A program made the translations under genes and the position numbers. The notes beneath the pieces are model-generated. The model worked only from the letters and a program-made list of their open reading frames with translations, was not told where the DNA came from and ran no database searches. A DNA stretch of 64,000 nucleotides from Tribonema minus (lineage: Eukaryota; Sar; Xanthophyceae; Tribonematales; Tribonemataceae), in the NCBI GenBank assembly GCA_017506865.1, contig JAFCMP010000023.1:186001-250000 (forward strand). Direction: 5' to 3'. Below, piece by piece: positions 47,370-58,600 of this stretch (position 1 is the stretch's first letter; the number at the start of each line of letters is the position of its first letter).

Positions 47370-50300
47370 ATGCTGCGAGCTCTTGCCCTGGCTCGCTCGC
47401 CAGCACTGGGTGCCGCGAGGTTGCGTGCAGCTGTACATACATCGGCTAGGACAGCAAAGACCTTCAGGAATGTGGCCGAGCCGGACAAGCGGTTGGTCGT
47501 TAACGCAGTGCCTGCCACATGGTCACCATCTGCTGCAGAGCAGCAACCGTCCACCATGAGCAATGACAATAACGACAGCAGCATTGGTGCTAAAAACCCC
47601 ATAGTTCAGCGATTCCGGCAGCTGCAGCAACAACGGCTTGCAGAGCTTGCCGCAAAAGCCAAGCCCCCCGAGAGAAAGCGGCGCTCGAAGCGACGCTTGC
47701 CAGTCCAGGCCTCTGATGTTGACGCCAGAGCAAGTCATCAATCGGCTAGCGCACACGCAGCATCGCCTGCAGACATGATGCTGCAGAGCCTTAGCTTCTC
47801 TGTCGGCGAAGCACCTGAACTTGAGCACAGCACACATGCGGAAGAGCTTCTTTTTTCTCCGTTATTCAATCCAGACATCGTCGGCAGCAGCAGCAGCAGC
47901 AACAGCGTCACTGGCCCGCTCACAGAGGAGGGAGTGGTGAACGGTGGCAACAGCGGGGAGGAGCACGCCGAGCTGCAGCCGCAGCGACAGCGCACGCGCA
48001 AGCAGCACGAGGTGATGCGTCTCGCCAAGAGGATTGCCAGGTCCGGCAAAAGCAGCAGGCGAGAGGCGGAGCGGCTCATACAGGAGGGCAGAGTGAAGGT
48101 GAGCGCGTGGCCTCTGAACAGCGCTTTTGACCACACTTCAATTGGCTAACGGGCTCGAGTGCGCTCTGTGGTATGTTAGCACCGAATGCATCGCCTTCAT
48201 ATGCGTCCAGCTCCATGTGGTTCTCACTCATGCTGTAGATGGTGTACTCAGTTTTGCTGGCGAGTGGCCCATCGCAGGAGCATCAGCTAGAGCCAGGGTA
48301 CCATCATGAGCTGTCAACGCCATGGCGATGGGGACTGCACGTTGTGGTTTGTGTCTACAGCGGCGTGCAAGCAAAGGGTCCTTGCGAGCACAGGGCGCCC
48401 TCGGCCTGCCTCTGCCTAGATGACTTGTATGCAACGCGGCGCCACTATGGCAGCGGCATCACGCTGTGACACGCGTTGCAGATTTAGACACAGATCTTCA
48501 TGGGCATCTGTCTGCAATATGGCGTCCTGCCTAGTCGCTGGCCATGCGCCTTCATCAGGGTGTTTGAACGCACAGCGCTGTGGTCCCCAGAAGGCACGGT
48601 GCCAGTCAGGTCTCTGTGTGTGTCGAAGCGCAACTCTTGCGGCTGCGCTCTTGCCGCGCGCATGCTCACTGATGCGGGTACCCGGGCAGAGAGTCCACTG
48701 AGGCGAGGAAACATGATGTCCAGCAATGCCCCATCGGCAGCCGCGGCGCTACCTCTACCACCTGCAGCTTCTGCTGTCGCTCGTGCGTCATGTCAGCGGC
48801 CACTGCGCTGCCCTGCCTCTGCTGCTGCTGCTGCCGCCGCCGCTGCTGCTGCTTCCCTTCCACGCACTTACGAATCGCACACCCACCTGCCTCCGCCATC
48901 GCACACACGCCGCCGCCCCGCAGATCAACGGCGCGGTCGCGCTGTCGCCCGCCGTCAACGTGAGCACCGCGGACCGCGTGCGCGTGGACGGCAAGGAGCT
49001 CAGCACGCACATTGCGCCGGCGCGCGTGTGGGCGGTGCACAAGGCGCGCGGCGAGCTCGTCGCGCGCAGCGACGAGAAGGGTGAGGGTTAGGGTTAGGGT
49101 TAGGGTCAGGATTACTGTTTGGCCGCCAGCACGTCATGGCGCTTGAATTTGCGTCGTGCGCAGTGCAGCGCGTGCCGCGGCGGATGGTTGGTGGCGCTGC
49201 ACGGCGCCGGTGTCGCGTGTGGCGACAGGCTTAGCAGCGTGCGCGTAACACACATCGGCAGCGACGCGCGCGCTGCGGGCAGGCGGCGTCGAAATGCGGT
49301 CGGGCCAGTGCACTACGCCCCGGCGACACACCAGTACACAAAACGCAACATCGTCAGCAGTAAACCTCAACAATGTGACACGCGCTGATCTTCTCTGCTC
49401 CCTCTACGCGTTTATGTGTAGGTCGGCGGTGCGTGCTGGAGCGCGTGAAGGCGGTGGGGCTCAGCGACGCGCTGAAGCCCGTGGGCAGGCTGGATTTCAT
49501 GACGGAGGGGCTGCTGCTGCTCACTGACGACGGGGACTTGGCTCGCAAGCTCGAACACCCCACCGTGGGACTGCGAAGGGAGTACAGGGTGAGTCCACAC
49601 GCGGTACATGGTTCAACCGTGAACTGTGGCGCCGGCGACCCCCCTTGGTACTGCGATGTCTGCTGGACGTTGTACCGGCAGTCACCCGAGCATCATGTGG
49701 CTCCTCGCCCTGAGTAGAGGATGTATTGTAGCTTCTGGGGTGGTACCAGAAGGCTGGCAGCACCTCCAGCCGCCAGCATGCAGCCTGCTGCGAACGGCAC
49801 AGCCAGCAGATGGCAGCCTGGACTTGCGCAGTGTTCTGCGCGTGCAATTGCATGGGGGCTCACGATGCGATGACCGCAGAGACAGCGCGCCGCACAGACT
49901 CTGAGCATAAGAGTGATCATCGCTGCTGCTGGTCTGCGCCAACATGCGTGAGGCTACATGGTTGTGTTTACGATGGCCGGCGCACGCCGCGCATGTCATC
50001 TCACACTGCTGCTGCTGCACCCCCCTGGGTGCACATACCCTCGCCGTGCAGGTGCGCGTGTTCGGCAGCGTGACGGCGGAGAAGCTGCGCACCATGCAGC
50101 GCGGCTGCGTCATCGAAGGCGTGCACTACAAGGGCATGGTTGTCAACATCGACAGGGGAGAGAAGCACAACACGTGGCTCGTGGTGCACTGCGTGGAGGG
50201 CAAGGTGGGGCATGCTTTTCACTCTGAGCTTCAAAGTTCAGTAAGGTTGTCGTGTCTGTGCTAAGGTTAGGTGCCAGGATGTGCACAGGGTAGGATGGCT

Positions 50301-51742
50301 GCGCGTGCTACTCTCATGTCTCAACTGTGTTCACTGATGAACGATATGCAATGGACGTAGCAGCTACTAAGTGTCCCCCGTTTCAGATGCACGTACCTTG
50401 AAGCACATGTATCATTCACCAGCGGTTCACAGTGCCTGTGCCTGCACAATAGTGCCTCTTGCATCTGGTTTTCGCTGTGTGCTCACATCTTGTAGGCACA
50501 CCAGTCGTGTATTGATGGGCGCAGCTGGCTACGTGCCTTTCTTCCTCGTATCATGCATTCCCAATCACTGGAAATACAACCTCTCCTCATGCTCTTGTGC
50601 TAAACTTGTCGCTGAACGTCGTCTGTCCACTGGATGCTGCAGAACAACCAGATCCGCCGTGTCTGCCAGCACTTGAATTTGACAGTCAACAGACTTATCC
50701 GGACCGCTTTCGGGCCGTTCAAACTGGGGAAAATGGCCTCTGGTGGGGTGGCAGAAGTGCCGTTGCATGAACAGTTTCTTAAACAGGTGAGCAAACTGTA
50801 GATGGTGACGCTCCAGAGGCATGGCTGCTACGTTTGTACTTCTGAGTACAAATGTTGCCTTGTTTGGTTCTGCCGACCGGATGTAGCATGGCGGCATTGG
50901 CAAACCGCATTTTCTGAATGTGGACTTACAGGCAAGGAGCACAGAGTGCCGCATGAGCTCTCCTGTGATGTGTGGTCATGATTGCATTGTTTTGAAGCGA
51001 CACGCACGCAAGTGAAAGACACTGGTTGATAACAGTGGTAACAAAGGGGCACCGCAGAGGCGCAACACCTCCGCCGCACGAACGTCAACAGCGTCAGCAC
51101 TGCAGTCACCTCCCCCCCCCCCTTCCCCCCTGCCCACACCCCCTGCTAACCGCAATCTCACTCCCTCCCCCCCCCCCCCCCTATCAGGTCAACACCGCCA
51201 TGGAGACGGGCGTGCCCGTCCCAGCGCCGCGCGCCGCCGACCCGCGCAGCGTGCGCGCCGCCGCCCTGACCGGCCGCCGCCGCGCTGGGCTCGCGCGCGC
51301 CAAGGCAGTGCCGCCGCGGCCGAGCCCCACGAAGGGGGGCGCGGCGGCGGGGGCAACGGCGCAGGGGGCGGCGGCGAAGTGGGGCGTGCGCGTGAAGCGC
51401 GGCCGCGGCGGCGGCGTGACGGTGCGCGCGCCCAAGGCGGACGCCGAGGAGCCCGTGCGCGAGGCGCGCAAGCGCAAGAAGGCCAACAAGGTGCTCGCGT
51501 GGAAGCTGCGCGCGAAGGCGAGGGACGCGCGGCAGCGGCGCCGCGCGCCGGCGGCGGCGGCGCCGGCGGCAGCAAGGCCTGGCGTCAGGCGCGCGGCGGC
51601 GGCGCCGGCGAGGCCTGGCAGCAGGCGCGCAGCGTCGGCGGCAAGGGGCGGCGGCGTCAGGCGCGCTGCGACGGCGGGGGCTGGCGTCAAGCGGGGGGGG
51701 TCGCGGTCAAAGGCGCAGAGCGGCGCCGGCTGCCGCCAATGA
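47370..51742 (+). CDS. RsuA/RluB-family RNA pseudouridine synthase, organellar
   Basis: Six exons: 47,370-48,098; 48,924-49,080; 49,422-49,588; 50,052-50,204; 50,643-50,786; 51,188-51,742; 634 residues. The N-terminus (MLRALALARSPALGAARLRA, then AVHTSARTA) looks like a mitochondrial presequence, though a plastid target is possible. A low-complexity region precedes an S4 RNA-binding domain (RIARSGKSSRREAERLIQEG, about 220-275). The catalytic domain has VWAVHKARGELV, the GRLD signature with Asp320 in VGRLDFMTEGLLLLTDDGDL, and the C-terminal NNQIRRVCQHLNLTVNRL motif, all intact. The family modifies one uridine in small or large ribosomal RNA. A 185-residue Lys/Arg/Ala-rich tail is an extra, likely for RNA binding. 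The donor of exon 2 runs directly into a TTAGGG-type tract. Confidence 0.9.
49083..49108 (+). repeat. Telomere-like tract at a 5' splice site
   Basis: The donor after 49,080 reads GTGAGGG and continues as three further TTAGGG units with one variant. The splice donor consensus and the repeat therefore overlap. Confidence 0.85.
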
Positions 51743-52498
51743 GACGCTGCGTCGCGTCGCGTGTCGGAGTTGAATACAGAACGTTCCGGCTGTGTGCAGG
51801 ATGAATCTGGTGTATTTTTGGCTGTGTTGCCTGCGTACCGGCATGATGATGCCTGGGAAACGCACCAGGAGCGCAATGTATCTGGCCTGAGCGGAGATTT
51901 CCTACGGGGATTAGCGCAGCAGCTGCAAAGCCTGGAGTTGCATGGCGATCATCCTCAATCGTGCACCGGGCGCACGAGATCTGATCACTCCGTGTTATCA
52001 TGTAGCATGAGGCGGCGCAGCGTAAGACTTCACCGTGCGAGAGGGAATCTTGTATCGGTGCGCTTGAAAGTGCGTCTGCCCAAGCACCCCATAGACGCAT
52101 GACCACGATGGCAGTTGCTACCAGTGAATGTGTCTCGCTTTGTTAGTGATGTACTTTGTAACTGGTGTTGCGATCAACAGCGTAAAGTCACCAATGAGCA
52201 TGAAGTTTCACGAGGGCACATGTCCCTCCAGCTGCCGTATGTAATCCAGCATGAGCACCCCATGCATACATATGAGACATGAAAGCAGTGCATTAGGGCA
52301 GCGCACTGACACACGCGAGATACTTGGGACACAGTATGAAAGAAGTCGTGATATCATCTTGTGCCATACGTCACTTGTGCCAAGGGGGTCTGGAACTTCC
52401 CAAGCCCCTTGCTTGCCTACGTACGCAAGTGTGTGTGCGGTGTAGTACGCTGTGTACAGTGGTCCCTCCGCTGTCGCACCGCCTGAGACCCTGAATCA
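51743..52498. other. Convergent intergenic region, no feature seen
   Basis: The 756 bases between the pseudouridine synthase and hydroxylase-like stop codons hold only short frames without recognisable domains. Unlike the two other convergent spaces to the left and right, no long G or C tract is present. Confidence 0.4.
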
Positions 52499-55455
52499 TC
52501 ACGCTTGCAGTTTGAAGTGCGCCTCAAACTCGGAGTGCATGGCCCCCTCCAGCGGCAGGGGGCGCCCCTGCACGACGCACAGACTGTCGCACATGATCAT
52601 GTCGCCATACGCGGCGTACATCTGCGCGCGCACGGAGTCGTGAGCAGGTGCAGGTGAGGAGCGTCACATCATGAACGGCAAGTTGGATGGCCCGTGAAGT
52701 GAGGCCATTGCTGAGTTTATTCATGCAAAAACCGGAGTATGTATAGATTGATGGATACTGCAGTGCAGACGTCAACTCTTTCAAACACAGCAGATCTCAA
52801 ATCTTGCAAGCACGGTGCATTGTGGAGTGTTTTTGTCGCTGTGCTTTGCAACAAAGAGGCTCACACAGCTAAGATTTTCTGGGACAAGCAGGCACTGTGA
52901 GCACACCTTGCATGCCTGTTCATGCTACGCGTCGTGCTACTCTTTGCCGTGGACTGCCTGTGACCGCTTCCCCCAGCCCGCGCGCATGAGCATGACATGC
53001 TCATTGAAATCGCCGACTTCCGAGCACGCGCGACCTGAGAGGGCGGCGCCGCGCTGCGGTGGCCCCCATGTTGGAGTTGAACTCACCGCGTCAACTTCCC
53101 CGTCAGGCCTCCCGACGAACAGCGGCCACCGCTCGCAGCTGCGGCACTCCACCACCACCTTGACGGCCACGGCGCTGTCTTCGTGCGGCTCCACGTGGTT
53201 GGCGACGACGCTGCGTGCGGACACATGGCCATGCACGGTGGCTTCCAGTCAGTGTGCGCTGCGCAAACGCTGTGACGCGCGCAAGTGCCAGCGGGTCTGG
53301 CCTGCCAAGACGAGGCAGACGACGTAGACGCCTCAACGCTCAACTCGACGGAGCGGCGTCGTGATGGCTGACGGCACATGGGCACATAAAGGGGCGTAGC
53401 GATTTGTGCAAATCACGGATGGCAGCAGCGGCCAGCTGCCATTCCCGCTGATGCCATCGCACAAATCCCGAGTGCCAATGCGGCGTGGCCCAGCTACTAG
53501 ACCTCCCAGATGCATGAAAATAAGTGCGACCTGGGGCCGTTTGTGCTCACTCCAGCTGCGCGCTGCCATAGGAGGTGAGCTCAAGGTGGGGTGTTCAGCT
53601 GCGCATCGAAGCTCAGTGTTGAGGCGCGGCGAGACTGTTACTAATAAGGCCACCAGCGCAGCGACGGCGGTGGCGTTTGCGGCCCCTGCATACAAGGTCG
53701 GGCTGCTGCCAGCCTCACCATTACTGTGGCATTCACGCGTTGTCTTGCGGCAGCCTCTCATGCTGGAACAGTTGGAGACGTGTTGACAGTTTTGTGGCGC
53801 ACCTGTTGCGGCGGAACGATCTCGTCGGCCGCACCTCGAGTGGCGCCAGCGGCTGGCCGTACCTGCATCGAGCACCAATCCGCGTGCAGAACGTTAGCAG
53901 GGGCCCTTGCTTGACATCGGTGTGAAGCCGTGTCTGCACGGCAATGAGTGATGCTCGAGGTGCATGGAGCTGCCCTCAAGGGCTGCTTTGCACACCAGCA
54001 GCTCTCTTAACATCTTATTGGCGTTATGACGTGTGTGGTCATGAGGTTGGCCAGTAATGCCAGCAGTCAGCCCTGAACTTGCGCTTGCATTGCACTGCCG
54101 CACTCTCATGACATGGGTGACCACATATACTATATGGTGTGCTTGTGGATTATCTGCCCATCAGACTTCAAAAATCTCGCTGCTACGGCTGCTAGCACTT
54201 CCTGCAGCGATTGGTGGGGGATTTCAGTGTGGCGTCCATCACCAAACAGGATGCAGCCGCGCAATGGCTTTGCTGTGTATCATGCGCATATCCACGTGCG
54301 TAGACAATGTATTACTAGACATTCAGAGTCGTTTACATCAATGGCAAGGCCACCAGCAGTGATTGCGGGGGACCGCGTCACACCTCGCAGCAAGCACGCG
54401 CGACACCCACAAAACAAATGCCGCGCACTCACCAGGCCTCTGCAATGGGCTGCAGCACCGCGAGCGTCCGTTTCTGGAGGAACACCGACATCTGCACCAT
54501 GTACGTCGGGACCTCCCAGTGGTTGACATTGACGCTGCCTTCCGGCCACGTCTCCTGCACCATGGAGTGGCTCACAGCCTGGTAGTCCTCGTTGAGCAGG
54601 GGCATGAGCGCACGCGGCGCTGGTACCTTTACGCAGCCGAGCTGCAGCAGTACAATGATACAGCAGCAAGTGGTGGCGTGGAGGGAGCGGCATCAGTGGG
54701 CGAAGCGCCGGCAGCTTCACGTGGTCAAGCTGCAGCGTGATGCGACAGCAAGTTGCCTGAAATGAGCACTGTGACACATGCGAGGGGCACGGTCAGTTGC
54801 GTGTGGTGATTGGTGATGCGTGTGTTGTCTATGCAGTTCATGATGAAGAGCTCACGATCGCACAAAGTCTGGGCTTCGCATGGTGTCGGACGCAAACAGG
54901 ACGCGCAGCATTGCACCTCCGCAGTGGGTATCGTGGTGCAGGGAGTCAACATAATCACAGTGAACAAGTCACCAGCTGCAGAGTGAGGCGAAAAACGTGG
55001 TCGATCAGCTCAGTCGGCAAAGATTGGCATTGTTCGCAGACTACAAGCGGTCACAGTCATCATGCCGGCGTCGGTGACAGCGTCGCCCACCTTCGAAGAG
55101 CATCTCTGTGTTTTCTTCAAGTGCTCAAGGCGTGCATTCTCAGTGTCCACACATGACAGCCTTCTCTCCGCATCGCTATCCCCTTGAAAGCAGCTCCCGA
55201 AGGCAAATGGCAGGTCCTGCCTGGGCCAAGAGCAGAAGTCGGAAGCGCACACGTCAAGGGGCCTGTGAATTACACTGCTGTTGTACTTCAAGCACAGTGA
55301 AGTTGAACAATGGGCAGAACCTGAGTGCTGATGTCCCCGAAGACGCTGTGCAGGACGGGCGCACGGATGACTGTGGTCTCGCTCCTGAGAATGATCATGA
55401 GAGCAGCTGCAAAGCATGCCACAGAGTAAGCCATAATCAAAGATCTTGGGACCAT
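52499..55455 (-). CDS. Membrane-anchored prolyl-4-hydroxylase-like 2OG-Fe(II) protein
   Basis: Six exons: 55,455-55,321; 55,216-55,091; 54,641-54,433; 53,862-53,803; 53,210-53,087; 52,621-52,499; 258 residues with phase-consistent joins. A type II signal anchor (SLIMAYSVACFAAALMIIL) near the N-terminus suggests an ER or Golgi lumenal domain. The C-terminal half resembles algal and bacterial 2-oxoglutarate oxygenases in which a HVDR..TH motif precedes WPL, PGDMVLYES and HGRP. Here these read NHVEPHEDSAVAVKVVVE, RWPLFV, YGDMIMCDS and VQGRPLPLEG. The first metal pair is His182-x-Glu184 instead of His-x-Asp, and the distal His is Gln236; Arg238, expected to bind 2-oxoglutarate, is kept. Activity is doubtful. 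The short exon 53,803-53,862 and the N-terminal exon are the least certain. Confidence 0.65.
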
Positions 55456-55653
55456 CTTGACGCCCAGTCCACGAACATAGACTGGTGAGTTCGCTGCCGA
55501 TCGCTTGCTGACGCCAGCGGTCGTCGCAATCACATCAGGATCCCACTTCAAACCTGTCTCCTCTTACCATAGTCGACTCGCAACTTCAACTTCAAAACTT
55601 CATGGTGCCCTTTCGCAAGTGGATCCATTCATACCTGGCAACAATCCAGTATC
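55456..55653. promoter_or_regulatory. Bidirectional promoter, hydroxylase-like / plastid protein
   Basis: The 198 bases between two divergent start codons must serve both genes. It contains a (AACTTC)-type cluster, CAACTTCAACTTCAAAACTT, just upstream of the plus-strand start, a motif also scattered in introns of this window. Confidence 0.5.
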
Positions 55654-58600
55654 ATGAGGCTCACGACGTCCCTGGCCGCGCTGGCGGGTGTCTGCACTGC
55701 GACCCATGCCTTCGTGCCCTGCCCCCACTCAGCGGCATGCGGAGGATCCAGCAAGCGCAGCCTCGCCCGCACTCAGGGCGCAGCCAGACCTCGCACCTGC
55801 ACGCGCATGAGCGAAGATGCCGCCGCCGCCAACAACATCATACCCAAGATGGAGGAGGGAGACAGCGGCATCAAGATGCAGGTGCTGTCTAGGCCTACTC
55901 CCCCTCCAGACCGCATTAGCCACCAGAGCTTCAGCGACGCCCTGCAAGAGTCAGAGGCCCTCAGGAAGGCGCAGCTGCCTCCGGCGTACACAGGTGAGGG
56001 GCACTTCCACCGCGTGCCAGTGGCCATGGCGCAATGCTCATGAGACTCTACAGCATCGTTATGCTGACAGCCTGCCCATGGGCGGTCCTGCGGCTCGATC
56101 TTTCATGCTGCTTCAATATTGCGAACATGGGGTCACACATGCGCACGAGGACGGACTCAGACACAGCGGCGCGGCAGTAGTCAAGCTGCTGGCAAGCACG
56201 CCTACCCCACAATGCGCGTTTAAGCAGCATTTCGAATGTGCCGCCGACTGCAACTTTGCTCTGGGCAACGGCAGGATTCAATGTGCACATTTGCACGGGC
56301 CCTCACGAGCTCCACTTTTTCGCGTGTATCTGCAGCCACCGCCACCCACGGGTCCGCCCCGGCCTCCCTGGATGAGGAGTCTCTCAAGAGACGGCTGATG
56401 GTGGCCAAGACCTTCGCGCGCATGGCCCCTCTGATCCTGCTCATGCGAGGAGAGAACATTATAGCGGACGACTTCATGTACTTCTCCCCCTGCACGGGTA
56501 CTCTCAACAAGGAGGAGTTCCTGGGGCTGTTGCGCACCACCGACAGGGCGTTCCCCAGCATGGCCTCGTTCCCTCAGAGCTTCACGGTACGCTCAAACCT
56601 CCGGCAAAGTACTGTACCTATCCTAGGCAAGAAGTTGGCAGTTGGGGTCTCCTACCGTTCTTGTACCACCATTGCACTTGCAGGGTCGTCGTCATGAGCG
56701 TCAAATGACCGCTAGCATGCCGCAGAGTGGACCTGAGTCTGTGTATGCTGCCCCGACCATCGGCACACGCTGCGCTGCTGCAATCATTATCACATGCGCA
56801 GCCTTTATGCGCAGGTATCACTACTTGGCAAGGTGGCACACAAGGCGGCTCAACCTGTGTTATGAGACTCAATCAATGCGCAACCACACAGCTGTGCTCG
56901 GCCCGAAGTCGCCATGGTCAGGATCAATTGCGGCTTCAATACATGCGCATAGTCGCAGCTGGTAAGCAGCGTACCGCCAAATACATTGCCGCCAGACATG
57001 TACGCCGCAGGTAATTCAATCAATGTTGGGAGGTTGCGCCTGTCCTCACTGCCACGTGCTTGTCGCCCCCCCCCTTGCACCAGGTGTACAAAGACGGGCT
57101 CGTGTCGTACCGAACGGCGTACCGGACGTCCTTCGACGGCCCGCTAACGATCGGCGACAAGGAGCTTGCGCCCAATGGCGTGACCGCCATCTCGGACGTG
57201 GAGCTGTGCACGGTGTCCTTTGACGAGGCGGGGCTGATGCGCTCGTACGCGTGCGGCGTCGTCGTGGACAAGGCGGACGAGTACAAGGACCCAGCGTGAG
57301 TTGACATCACATATGCTGTGTGAAAGCCTGCGTTGAGATTGTTGAAGCATATGTTGACGTCGGAGCAATGGCAGTACTCTCGAAGTGTGTGTAGATACAT
57401 ACGGCGCGCTGCCGTCGAGCTGTTGACACCTCGCACGGTCGTGCCGTCGACGACGACCAGGAGCTCCGCATGACGTGAATCTGGTGGCACAGTCAAGCTC
57501 ACGTAATTGTTTTTTGAAAACTTCACCGCTGCCCCTGTGACGAGTGTAGCTGAGGCAGTTGCTTAATTATTGGCCGCCATCTGCGTCTAACTTGCAGGTA
57601 CGTAGGCAGGTCTGCTTTGCCACAGCATGTGTCATGCCCAAACGGGCACAACGCACAGGGGGCAAATTTGAACGCCGCAACATGTTGTATGGACAGCGCA
57701 CATGCGGAATGACAGCCTCACGCCGTAGAGCACACTACAACCCACTGGTTGTGTGATGTGCTACATGCAGTGCGCAGCGGCCCACGTATCGACGGGTTGC
57801 TCTCAGTGCAGCGTGCGGCACGCCCACACTCAGTGGTGGCCAATCAAGTACACAAAGACTGAGCACTGCACCGGGCTGCCCTAGCAGCAAGTGGCTCATT
57901 CGCGCTGCCGGGCGTTGCTGCGTGTCCGCTCTCGGCACCCCGTGTGGTGCGTTATTGGCAGTTGCTTTTTGAAGTACTGCATTCGAGCCCTGCGCATAAG
58001 GTCTGGAGTTTGAGGTGGGCGCCAGGCCCTAACCCTAACCCTAACCCCAAGGCTCAAATGCCCTCATGTCGATGCAAATAGCATAGTGTCCCACGCCTGA
58101 TGAGAGCAACAAGCGCGTATAAGGCGGGCATCCGAGCACACGCAAACGCGCATCGAAGATCAAGTTACTGCACATGGGTACCTCAGTATGAGGCTGGTGT
58201 ACTTGCTACACCTCCCTACCGTATGCCATGTCATTGCGCACTTCCACTGCCAGATGCTCCCCGTCACAACCCTTCTTCAAGTAATTGAAGTAGGATAATT
58301 ATATATATGCTGATGTTCTCTCGCGTACAACTCTACTTCAAGTGATTGAAGTAAGATACTGAAGTATATGCTATGTTCTCTCTGGCAGCGTGATGGACCG
58401 CATCGAGGCCTTGCAGACCAAGGTGGCGGGCAACAAGATCAAGGTGGAGTCGCTGGCGGGCCAGGAGCACACCATTGCGTACCAGAAGAGCATGGAGGAG
58501 ATCAACCACCTGGAGACGGAGCTCACGTTCTTGCTGGAGCAGGTGGACGTGGAGGCAAACACGGGGGGTCTGGGGGGCATCGCGGGTCTCTTCTGTAAGT

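Noticed and set aside
51687-52106. 139-codon minus-strand frame
   Set aside because: Partly antisense to the basic tail of the pseudouridine synthase; the rest resembles no family I can name.
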